A DNA stretch of 64,000 nt from Alphaproteobacteria bacterium (GTDB taxonomy: Bacteria > Pseudomonadota > Alphaproteobacteria > Reyranellales > Reyranellaceae). The notes below the pieces were generated by a model. The model did no database searches. It saw only the letters and a program-made list of their open reading frames with translations, and was not told the origin of the DNA. Of the stretch, positions 42,902 through 50,105 are shown one piece after another (positions within the stretch are counted from its first letter, which is position 1; each line of letters opens with the position of its first letter). Location of the stretch: contig JAFKFL010000028.1 of the NCBI GenBank assembly GCA_017308235.1, positions 1-64,000 on the forward strand. Direction: 5' to 3'. Position numbers and translations under genes: made by a program.

Positions 42902-43864
42902 TCATTCGATGTGGATCCCGGCCTTCTCGATGATGGCCGACCAGGCCTTGATCATTTGGCGCATTTGCGCCGTATGCTCTTGTGGCGTGTTGGCGATCGT
43001 CTCGTAGCCGAGCTCTGCCAGGCGCTGCACGATCTGTGGTTTCTGCACCGTCTTGGCGAAGTGCTCGTTCAGGATCTTCACCACATCCGTGGGTGTCGCC
43101 GCCGGCGCATAGAGGCCCCAATAGGTCTCGGCATCAACGCCAGCCAAATTCGATTCGGCGAAGGTCGGCACGTCAGGCAACGCCGGATTGCGCTTGTCGC
43201 CTGTGAGCGCCATTGCACGAAGCTGGCCGCTTTCGACATATTGCCGGGCCGAGCTGATGCCCGAGAAAGCCATCTGCACTTGGCCGGCCACCAGATCGGC
43301 CATGGCGGGTCCGGTTCCCTTGTAAGGCACATGCACGATGTCGATGCCCGCCATTTGCTTCAATAGTTCACCGGCGAGATGCGTGGACGAGCCGTTGCCA
43401 CCCGATGCGAAGTTGAGCGTGCCTGGACGAGCCTTGGCGAGCGCGATCAGTTCACCGATGTTCTTTGCCGGAACCGAGGGGTGCGTGAGCAGGATCACCG
43501 GCGCTTTGGCCAGCATGGTGATGCCGGTAAAATCCCGGACCGTTTGATAGGGCAAGCTCTTCATCAGACCGGGATTGGTCAGGAAAGTGCTGTCCGCGGC
43601 GAGGATTGTGTAGCCGTCGGCCGGCGCCTTGGCGACGCTGTCGGTACCGCCGACGGTGGCGCCACCGGGCCGGTTATCGACGACTAGCTGCTGGCCCAGG
43701 CTGGCCGACGCGTCTGCGATAATGGCGCGGATCAGGATGTCAGTGCCACCGCCTGGTGAATAGGGAACGACGACGCGGATCGCCTTGTTCGGGAACGTCT
43801 GGGCGCCGGCGTTGCCAGCCAGGCCCAGCAGCACGACGGAGAAGAAAGCGAGCAAGCGGATCAT
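42902..43864 (-). CDS. Bug-family (TctC-like) periplasmic binding protein
   Basis: 320 residues. Signal peptide (LLAFFSVVLLGLAGNAGA, cleaved before QTFPNKAIRVVVPY) and the Bug signatures VVPYSPGGGTDILIR, VVDNRPGGATVGGTDSVAKAPADGYT and HVPYKGTGPAMADLVAGQ. Such proteins bind carboxylates for tripartite tricarboxylate transporters or act as sensors. No TctA/TctB membrane genes are adjacent, as is common for orphan Bug proteins. It overlaps the upstream hydrolase gene by 4 bases and would be co-translated with it. Confidence 0.9.
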   Translation of the reverse strand: MIRLLAFFSVVLLGLAGNAGAQTFPNKAIRVVVPYSPGGGTDILIRAIIADASASLGQQLVVDNRPGGATVGGTDSVAKAPADGYTILAADSTFLTNPGLMKSLPYQTVRDFTGITMLAKAPVILLTHPSVPAKNIGELIALAKARPGTLNFASGGNGSSTHLAGELLKQMAGIDIVHVPYKGTGPAMADLVAGQVQMAFSGISSARQYVESGQLRAMALTGDKRNPALPDVPTFAESNLAGVDAETYWGLYAPAATPTDVVKILNEHFAKTVQKPQIVQRLAELGYETIANTPQEHTAQMRQMIKAWSAIIEKAGIHIE

Positions 43865-44679
43865 GACGGCGCTCCGAAGCGCCAGCGCAGGAAAGTCAGC
43901 ACATCCTCGACGCAGCGATCGGGAGCGGCATCACAGATGTTGTGCGGCATGTGTTCGTAGGCGATGGCTTGCGAATCGGGAATGCGCTCGATCATGACGT
44001 CGTAGTTCTTGATCGAACCGACGGTCTCGCCGCCCGGCATCACGATCAGGGTCGGACATTTGATCTCGCTGAGACGATCGCTCCAGTCGAGCGTGGTCAT
44101 GAGGCCGATGAACCGGCCGATATAGGCCGTGTCGTTCTTGGCCGCCTCGTCGAGGAACCATGTGACGAGACCCTCGGGCACTTTGCCGATTGGGAAGCGA
44201 TCGGAGATCGTGTCGGCGAGGAAATTGCGCAAGCCCTCCTTGGCGACACGCGGCAACCAGGTCGCTGCCTGGCTGTTCTTGAGGCCCGGTGTTGAGCCGA
44301 ACAGCATCAGGCTCCTGACGCGCTCGGGCGATTTCATCGCCAGGTTCTGGCCGATATAGCCGCCGGCCGAATTGCCGACGATATGAGCTGACGGGCAGCC
44401 GAGATGGTCGAGCAGTTCGGACACGTCGGCGACCAGCCGGTCCATGGTGAGGGCCGGCGTTGCCGGCGGCACTTCGGACTCGCCGTGTCCGCGCAAATCG
44501 AGGCGAACGACTCGATAGTGGCGGGAAAGCCTGGGCACCCAGGCGTAGAAGCGGCGCGAATGGCCCATCGCGGCATGCAGCAGGAGCAGCGTCGGGGCCG
44601 GCGTCCAGGGATCGGTGTGATCGTCGATCGTGTAGGCGAGCTTGAGACCGTCGCTGGCTTTGAACGTGCTGGCTTCCAT
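43861..44679 (-). CDS. Alpha/beta hydrolase
   Basis: 272-residue serine hydrolase fold: LLLLHAAMGHSRRFYAWVPRL at the oxyanion strand, nucleophile Ser in GNSAGGYIGQ, catalytic Asp region around CPTLIVMPGGETVGS and His in HMPHNICDAAP. It resembles 3-oxoadipate enol-lactonase/meta-cleavage-type hydrolases. Together with the Bug protein and the divergent SDR-LigA-LigB genes it suggests an aromatic-acid unit. It starts 190 bases from the divergent SDR gene. Confidence 0.85.
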   Translation of the reverse strand: MEASTFKASDGLKLAYTIDDHTDPWTPAPTLLLLHAAMGHSRRFYAWVPRLSRHYRVVRLDLRGHGESEVPPATPALTMDRLVADVSELLDHLGCPSAHIVGNSAGGYIGQNLAMKSPERVRSLMLFGSTPGLKNSQAATWLPRVAKEGLRNFLADTISDRFPIGKVPEGLVTWFLDEAAKNDTAYIGRFIGLMTTLDWSDRLSEIKCPTLIVMPGGETVGSIKNYDVMIERIPDSQAIAYEHMPHNICDAAPDRCVEDVLTFLRWRFGAPS

Positions 44680-44870
44680 TCATTTCCCCTGCAATCGCTG
44701 GCGACGCTAACAGGAGGGCGTAATTCCGGCAATGGATATGCCATTCTGTTGTAGGGAACACGCTTGATGGCGGCCGGCGTTGCCTGCGGCTGGACGTCGA
44801 GGATGGTCTCGGCACGATGTTTGTGCGACACACGGGCGGGCGAAATCTGGAGAAGTGGAGGAAGTATCGT

Positions 44871-45641
44871 ATGGCGTCGCCGCTTTTCGACCTATCGGGC
44901 AAGGTCGCCGTCATCACCGGGTCGAGCAAAGGGATCGGCAAGTCGATCGCATTGCATCTCGCCTTGCAGGGCGCCAAGGTCGTGGTGTCGAGCCGCAAGG
45001 CGCCGGCCTGCGAAGAGGCCGCGGCGGAGATCCGCAAGGCGGGCGGCCACGCGACGGTCATTCCCTGCAACATCTCCGATAAGGCGCAGTGTCAGAACCT
45101 GATCGCGGAGACGAAGAAGCAGCTGGGGCCCGTCGACATCCTGGTCTGCAATGCGGCCACCAACCCGTATTACGGGCCGACCGAGAAGATGCCCGACGAG
45201 GCCTTCACCAAGATCATGCAGAACAACATCCTCAGCAATATCTGGCTGATCAATCTCTGCGTGCCGGACATGCGGGCGAAGAAGGATGGATCGGTGATCA
45301 TCGTATCGTCGATCGGCGGCGTGCGTGGCACGGCAGTGCTGGGCGCCTATGGCATCTCCAAGGCGGCGGACATGGCGCTCACGCGCAATCTCGCGGTCGA
45401 GCTGGGGCCGGACAACATCCGCGTCAACACCATCGCGCCGGGCCTGGTGAAGACCGACTTCGCCAAGGCGCTGTGGGACAACCCCGAATATCTCAACAAG
45501 CGTCTGCAGACGGCGCCCTTGCGCCGGATCGGCGAGCCTGACGATATCGGCGGCGTTGCCGTGATGCTGGCCGGCAAGGCGGGCGCCTTCATCACCGGCC
45601 AGACCCTCATTGTCGACGCTGGCGTGACTATCGGGAGCTGA
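44871..45641 (+). CDS. SDR-family oxidoreductase (DHRS4-like)
   Basis: 256-residue short-chain dehydrogenase from the ATG at 44871 (ribosome site GGAGGAAG). Rossmann motif TGSSKGIGKSIA, NAATNPYYG loop, catalytic Ser in VSSIGG, Y-x3-K in AYGISKAAD, and the C-terminal APGLVKTDFAKALWDN. NAD(P)-dependent alcohol/ketone or dihydrodiol-type reaction is likely. It is 3 bases upstream of the LigA-like gene, so it probably acts just before ring cleavage or on an aromatic side chain. Confidence 0.87.
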   Translation: MASPLFDLSGKVAVITGSSKGIGKSIALHLALQGAKVVVSSRKAPACEEAAAEIRKAGGHATVIPCNISDKAQCQNLIAETKKQLGPVDILVCNAATNPYYGPTEKMPDEAFTKIMQNNILSNIWLINLCVPDMRAKKDGSVIIVSSIGGVRGTAVLGAYGISKAADMALTRNLAVELGPDNIRVNTIAPGLVKTDFAKALWDNPEYLNKRLQTAPLRRIGEPDDIGGVAVMLAGKAGAFITGQTLIVDAGVTIGS

Positions 45642-45644
45642 CGC

Positions 45645-45998
45645 GTGAGTCTTTATCAGGTCCAGAAACTCATCTACCAGCTCAACCGCGACCCGCGCAC
45701 GCGCGAACGCTACGAGAGCAAGCCTGAGCTGGTGCTGGCGGAGTACGAGCTGTCGGACGAGGAGAAGCGGGCGCTGATCGAGCCGGACATCGGCCTGCTC
45801 TATGTGCTCGGCGTGAACGGCCAGCTCCTGATGCATTTCGCGGCCTTGCACCACATCGAGTGGAACGCCTATCTCGAGTTCATGCGTCAGGGCCTCAAGA
45901 AACACGGACCGGTGCGCGAAGGCGTCTATGCCACGACCGGCTACGAAGGCGTTGAGGCGCACGACGAGCGCCTGAAGCAGGAACGGGAGAAACGTTGA
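45645..45998 (+). CDS. LigA-type alpha subunit of extradiol ring-cleavage dioxygenase
   Basis: 117-residue helical protein of the protocatechuate 4,5-dioxygenase alpha-subunit family (LigA): VQKLIYQLNRDPRTRERYESKPELVLAEYELSDEEKRAL and the LLYVLGVNGQLLMHFAALHHIEWNAYLEFMR segment that caps the active site of the beta subunit. It begins with GTG and its stop overlaps the LigB ATG. It carries no metal site itself. Confidence 0.87.
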   Translation: MSLYQVQKLIYQLNRDPRTRERYESKPELVLAEYELSDEEKRALIEPDIGLLYVLGVNGQLLMHFAALHHIEWNAYLEFMRQGLKKHGPVREGVYATTGYEGVEAHDERLKQEREKR

Positions 45999-46822
45999 TG
46001 TCCCTGGTTTATTGTGGTGCCTGCAGCCATGCGCCTGGCATCACGGGTCGCGCCGAGCGGGCCGACACACAGACGCGGCAGGCGCTGCACAACGCGCTCT
46101 ACCGCATGGGCGACGAGATCCGCGCCGCCAAGCCCGATGCCCTGGTCGTGGTGGCGGCCGAGCATTTCGCCAATTTCTTCATGAACAACATGCCGGCCTT
46201 CGCGATGGGCATGGCCGATTCCTATGAAGGCCCGATCGAGGATGAGGCGTTCCTCAAGATCAAGCGCACGCGTGTGCCGGGCAACAGGGCGCTGTCGCGC
46301 AAGCTGATCGAAGGCGTGATGCAGACGGTCGATGTCGCCTATGCCGAGGAATGGAAGTTCGATCACGGCATCTCGGTGCCACTCCACTTCCTGACACCTG
46401 ACTATGATCTGCCGGTGATTCCGGCGAACATCAATTGCCAGGGCCCGCCGCTCGCGCCGCTGAAGCGCGCCTGGGCGTTCGGCGAGGCGCTGCGGTCCGC
46501 GATCGATTCAGTGCCGGAACGGGTCGCGCTGGTTGCGACCGGCGGCATCTCGCATTGGCCGGCGACGCCCGATTCGGGAAAGATCAACGCGGCGTGGGAC
46601 CGCGAATTCCTGGCGCGTTGGGCAGCCAACGACCGAGATGCACTGCTCTCCTACACCGATGCCGATACCTATCGCGATGGTGGCCAGGGCGGTTTCGAGA
46701 TGCGCACCTTCATCGCCGCTGCGGCGGCCGCGAAGGGCGCCAAGGGACGGATCGACTTTTGCGAGCCGATCCCGATCTTTGCCGTGAGTTGCACCGTCGC
46801 GACGATGCAACTCGGCGCCTAG
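45998..46822 (+). CDS. LigB-type catalytic beta subunit of extradiol dioxygenase
   Basis: 274-residue type II extradiol dioxygenase subunit. Fe(II) ligands by family pattern are H11 (CSHAPG), H56 (AAEHFANFF) and E234 (GGFEMRTF); H186 (GGISHWPA) is the acid-base residue. Together with the LigA-like protein it should cleave a catechol-type ring next to the two hydroxyls. Substrate could be protocatechuate, gallate, methylgallate or a related catechol; no lower-pathway lyase or hydratase genes are seen nearby. Its end overlaps the convergent PF10014-like gene by 4 bases. Confidence 0.88.
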   Translation: MSLVYCGACSHAPGITGRAERADTQTRQALHNALYRMGDEIRAAKPDALVVVAAEHFANFFMNNMPAFAMGMADSYEGPIEDEAFLKIKRTRVPGNRALSRKLIEGVMQTVDVAYAEEWKFDHGISVPLHFLTPDYDLPVIPANINCQGPPLAPLKRAWAFGEALRSAIDSVPERVALVATGGISHWPATPDSGKINAAWDREFLARWAANDRDALLSYTDADTYRDGGQGGFEMRTFIAAAAAAKGAKGRIDFCEPIPIFAVSCTVATMQLGA

Positions 46823-47559
46823 GGCTTTTTCCGGAAGGTCACGACCAGCACATCGCGATAGGCGGGCTGCGCCGAATTCTCGGGCTCGACCGGCGTGACG
46901 CCGTGATAGCAACGCGAATCATTAACCAGCGCCGAGTCGAGCGGATCGGTGAGTGTGAAGCTGCCGAGCGTACGCTTGTCGAGGTCGTGCACTGTCGTGG
47001 TGCCGCTGGCGATATTGCGGCGGGCGACCAGCAGCACCAGCACATAGTCCACGCCATCGCGATGCATGCCTTCGGGTGTGGGCTTGCCCTGCTCTCCGGT
47101 CCGGGCTTCGATGCGGAACTGATGCGCCTCGACATGCCAGTTCGCAACATCAGGTGCGAGCCGCCCGAACAGCGAGCGGCAATATTCGAGGATGGTCCGG
47201 AAGCTCGTGCCGTCGGCGATCGCGGGCGTGATCGGTTCGAACCAGCGCTCGATACCGCCGTTCAGGGTGTTGTAGTTGAGGCCTTGATAGTGCGGCTGAT
47301 GCGCTGCCCGCGCGATCGTGCCCTGGCGCGGTGCCGCGAAGACTCCAAACCGGCGTCGGCGATAACGGCCGCCATCGGCCATATAGGTGTCGGTCGCAAG
47401 ATCGTTCCAGCTCTCGGCGAAGGCCGTCCAGTCCGCCAGCGTGCCGAAGCGGCCGAGCGCCGTGCGCATGTCCGAAGCCTCGACAAAGGCGTAGCCCGCG
47501 CGGGCAATCGCCTGGCGGATGCCTGTTGCGTTCTGCAGTCCAGTTCCGATCTCGCTCAT
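46819..47559 (-). CDS. 2OG-Fe dioxygenase of the BsmA/isoleucine-hydroxylase type
   Basis: 246-residue protein with the 2OG-Fe dioxygenase layout known from BsmA and L-isoleucine 4-hydroxylase: WHVEAHQFRIEA, then G-PTPEGMHRDGVDYVLVLLVARRNI, and RDVLVVTFRK. Predicted iron ligands are H166, D168 and H219 (CYHGVTPV); R235 would hold 2-oxoglutarate. Such enzymes hydroxylate free aliphatic amino acids. Here it stands alone, divergent from an alpha/beta hydrolase and convergent with LigB. Product use is unknown. Confidence 0.83.
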   Translation of the reverse strand: MSEIGTGLQNATGIRQAIARAGYAFVEASDMRTALGRFGTLADWTAFAESWNDLATDTYMADGGRYRRRRFGVFAAPRQGTIARAAHQPHYQGLNYNTLNGGIERWFEPITPAIADGTSFRTILEYCRSLFGRLAPDVANWHVEAHQFRIEARTGEQGKPTPEGMHRDGVDYVLVLLVARRNIASGTTTVHDLDKRTLGSFTLTDPLDSALVNDSRCYHGVTPVEPENSAQPAYRDVLVVTFRKKP

Positions 47560-47631
47560 GATTCAAAGCGTAGCACCGGCCAGCCGCTGCTTGCTATATG
47601 AAGTAAAGTCGAGGCTTGCCGGAGAAAAACG

Positions 47632-48516
47632 ATGCCTTATGCGACGACAGATGATGACGTGAAGCTCTATTTCGAGGAAACCGGAACGGGCGTTCCGGTC
47701 GTGTTCGTGCACGAGTTCGCGGCCGACCACCGCTCCTGGGAAATGCAGATGCGTCACTTCGGCCAGCGCTATCGCTGCATCACCTACGGCGCCCGCGGCT
47801 ATCCGCCGTCCGACGTGCCGGAGAAGCCGGAGAGCTACTCGCAGAACCGGGCGACGGACGACATCCTGGCAGTGATGGATCATCTCAAGATCGACAAGGC
47901 GCATGTCGTTGGCCTGTCGATGGGTGGCTTTGCGAGCCTGCATTTTGGCTTCCGCCATCCCAAGCGAGCGCGGTCACTGGTGGTGGCCGGCGTGGGCTAC
48001 GGCGCGGAAAAGGACCAGCAGGCACGTTTCAAGGCCGAGGTCGAGGTGGTGGCGAAGTCGTTGCTGAGTGAAGGCATGGCGGCGTTCGCGGAGAAGTACG
48101 CCTACGGGCCGACACGCGTGCAGTTCGAGAACAAGGATCCGCGCGGTTTCGCCGAATTCAAGAAGGCGCTCGGCGAGCATTCGGCTCGGGGCTCGGCCAA
48201 CACCCAGATCGGCTGCCAGGGCCAGCGGCCTTCGCTCTATGATCTCGTCGACAAGATGCGCGCGCTTACCGTGCCGACCCTGGTCCTGACCGGTGACGAG
48301 GATTGGCCCTGCCTCGTGCCTGCGTTGCTAATGAAGCGGGAGATTCCCTCGGCAGCGCTGGCGGTGATGCCGAACTGCGGCCACACCATCAACCTCGAAG
48401 ATCCCGACCAGTTCAACCGCATCGTCGGCGACTTCATCGTCCAGGTCGATGCCGGTCGTTGGCCCAAGCGCGACCCGCGTGCGATGAGCGCATCGATCAC
48501 GGGCATGAAAAGCTGA
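47632..48516 (+). CDS. Alpha/beta hydrolase
   Basis: 294-residue hydrolase fold: VPVVFVHEFAADHRSWEMQM, nucleophile Ser in GLSMGGFASL, Asp region TLVLTGDEDWPCLVP and His in NCGHTINLEDP. Resembles non-haem haloperoxidase/epoxide- and ester-hydrolase-like members. A good GGAGAAAAACG ribosome site precedes the ATG. It is convergent with the two SDR genes downstream; its own operon is single-gene. Confidence 0.86.
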   Translation: MPYATTDDDVKLYFEETGTGVPVVFVHEFAADHRSWEMQMRHFGQRYRCITYGARGYPPSDVPEKPESYSQNRATDDILAVMDHLKIDKAHVVGLSMGGFASLHFGFRHPKRARSLVVAGVGYGAEKDQQARFKAEVEVVAKSLLSEGMAAFAEKYAYGPTRVQFENKDPRGFAEFKKALGEHSARGSANTQIGCQGQRPSLYDLVDKMRALTVPTLVLTGDEDWPCLVPALLMKREIPSAALAVMPNCGHTINLEDPDQFNRIVGDFIVQVDAGRWPKRDPRAMSASITGMKS

Positions 48517-48529
48517 TCTTCGACGGCGG

Positions 48530-49288
48530 CTACGCGGTCAATCCGCCGTCGCAGACGAACTCGACACCGGTCGAGAAGCTTGATTCGTGCGACAGCAGGA
48601 ACAGGATCATGTTCGCCACCTCGTCGGCCTGGCCGAGGCGGCCGATCGGATGCAGCTCCTCGAGCCATTGGCGTCCCGACATGTTGCCGATGGTTTGCGA
48701 AAGCCGCCCTTCGATCATCGGCGTTTCAATGTAGCCCGGATGCACCGAGTTGCAGCGGATGTTGTATTTCATCTGCGCGCAATGGAGCGCTACATGCTTG
48801 GTGAACAACCGCACCGCGCCCTTGCTGGCGCAGTAGGCCGCGGCGTAGGGAGCGCCGCGCAAGCCGAGCACCGACGAGATATTCACGATCGACCCGCCGC
48901 CCGACTGCTTCATTGCCGGGATCACTGCCTTGCAGCCGAGGAAGGTGCCCAGCGAATTGATGTCGTTGACGCGACGGTAGTCTTGCAACGTGCAGCTCTC
49001 GATATCTCCGCCGGCCCCAACGCCGGCAGCGTTGAGCAGCCCGTGCAAGCCGCCGAACTTCTCGACAGTACCGGTGACTGCCTTCTGCCAGTCCGCCTCA
49101 TGCGTGACGTCGAGCGGCAGGAAGAGGGCAGAAGCGCCGAGCTCGTTGGCAAGCGCGCGGCCTTTCTCCTCGTCGCGGTCGGCGATCACGGCCTTGCCGC
49201 CTTCGCGCAGAACCAGACGTGCTGTTGCGGCGCCGATGCCCGAGGCGCCACCACTTACGAGGACGACTTTGTTCTCAAGGCGCGGCAA
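48530..49288 (-). CDS. SDR-family oxidoreductase
   Basis: 252-residue short-chain dehydrogenase: SGGASGIGAATARLV (NAD(P) motif), NAAGVG, Ser in NISSVLG, Y-x3-K in AAYCASKGAV, C-terminal STGVEFVCDGGLTA. Its start lies inside the end of the preceding SDR gene (14-base overlap), so they are co-transcribed. The two share the HCAxxKYxIRCNSVHPG segment and are duplicates with different substrates or the two steps of a stereoinversion. Confidence 0.88.
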   Translation of the reverse strand: MPRLENKVVLVSGGASGIGAATARLVLREGGKAVIADRDEEKGRALANELGASALFLPLDVTHEADWQKAVTGTVEKFGGLHGLLNAAGVGAGGDIESCTLQDYRRVNDINSLGTFLGCKAVIPAMKQSGGGSIVNISSVLGLRGAPYAAAYCASKGAVRLFTKHVALHCAQMKYNIRCNSVHPGYIETPMIEGRLSQTIGNMSGRQWLEELHPIGRLGQADEVANMILFLLSHESSFSTGVEFVCDGGLTA

Positions 49289-50060
49289 GGGGAAGCCTCC
49301 TCATCAAGCCTGAGGTGATGCCGCCGTCGGCCACGATCTCGGCGCCGGTGACGAAGCTCGAGCGGTCGGAGGCGAGCCACAGCACGACCTCGCCGACCTC
49401 CGGTGGCTCGGCCATGCGGCCGATCGGATGGCGAGCGCCGATGAAGGCCTTGCCCTGCTCATGGCCCACGGCCTGCCACAGCGGATTGAAGATCGCGGTA
49501 TCGACGCCGCCCGGATGCACTGAATTGCAGCGGATGGCGTACTTCTTCTCGGCGCAATGAAGCGCCACGCTCTTGGTCAAGAGCCGCACCGCACCTTTGC
49601 TGGCTGTATAGGCAAGCGGCCCAGCGCCGCTGATCAGCCCGGCGATCGACGAGATGTTGACGATCGAGCCCTTGCATTCGGGCTTACGGGGGCCGGTCTT
49701 CTTCATGCCTTCGATAGCGTACTTGCAGCCGAGGAACACGCCCTCCGAGTTGATGGCCTGCACGCGCTGCCACTCCTCGACCGTCGTGGTCTCGACATTG
49801 CCAGTGCCGCCGCTGACGCCGGCATTGTTGACCACGATGTCGAGGCGGCCTTCGCGCTCCAGCACATCGGCCAGCAGCGCCTTCCAGGAGGCTTCCGATG
49901 TCACGTCGTGGGTCACGAAGCGACCAACACCATCCTTCGCTTCCTGGATGTCGGCCACCACCACGGTCGCCCCCGCATCCTGCAGGAGCCTGGCCGATGC
50001 GGCGCCGATGCCGGATGCGCCGCCGGTGACGATTGCAACCCGTTCCGAAAGTTCACTCAT
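49275..50060 (-). CDS. SDR-family oxidoreductase
   Basis: 261-residue short-chain dehydrogenase: TGGASGIGAASARLL, NNAGVSGGTG, Ser in NISSIAGL, Y-x3-K in AYTASKGAVRLL, C-terminal TGAEIVADGGITSG. A paralog of the following gene (ALHCAEKKYAIRCNSVHPGG versus ALHCAQMKYNIRCNSVHPGY). It begins 45 bases after the protease-nuclease gene on the same strand, so shared transcription is possible though no functional link is evident. Confidence 0.88.
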   Translation of the reverse strand: MSELSERVAIVTGGASGIGAASARLLQDAGATVVVADIQEAKDGVGRFVTHDVTSEASWKALLADVLEREGRLDIVVNNAGVSGGTGNVETTTVEEWQRVQAINSEGVFLGCKYAIEGMKKTGPRKPECKGSIVNISSIAGLISGAGPLAYTASKGAVRLLTKSVALHCAEKKYAIRCNSVHPGGVDTAIFNPLWQAVGHEQGKAFIGARHPIGRMAEPPEVGEVVLWLASDRSSFVTGAEIVADGGITSGLMRRLPLAAP

Positions 50061-50105
50061 GTTCCGGCGACCTTAATGGTTCGCCACCGATTTGCCATCG
50101 TATTC

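Noticed and set aside
44728..44745. AATGG-N5-CCATT repeat in the hydrolase/SDR divergent promoter
   Set aside because: Five-base arms are expected by chance in a 190-base gap and no nearby regulator is obvious.
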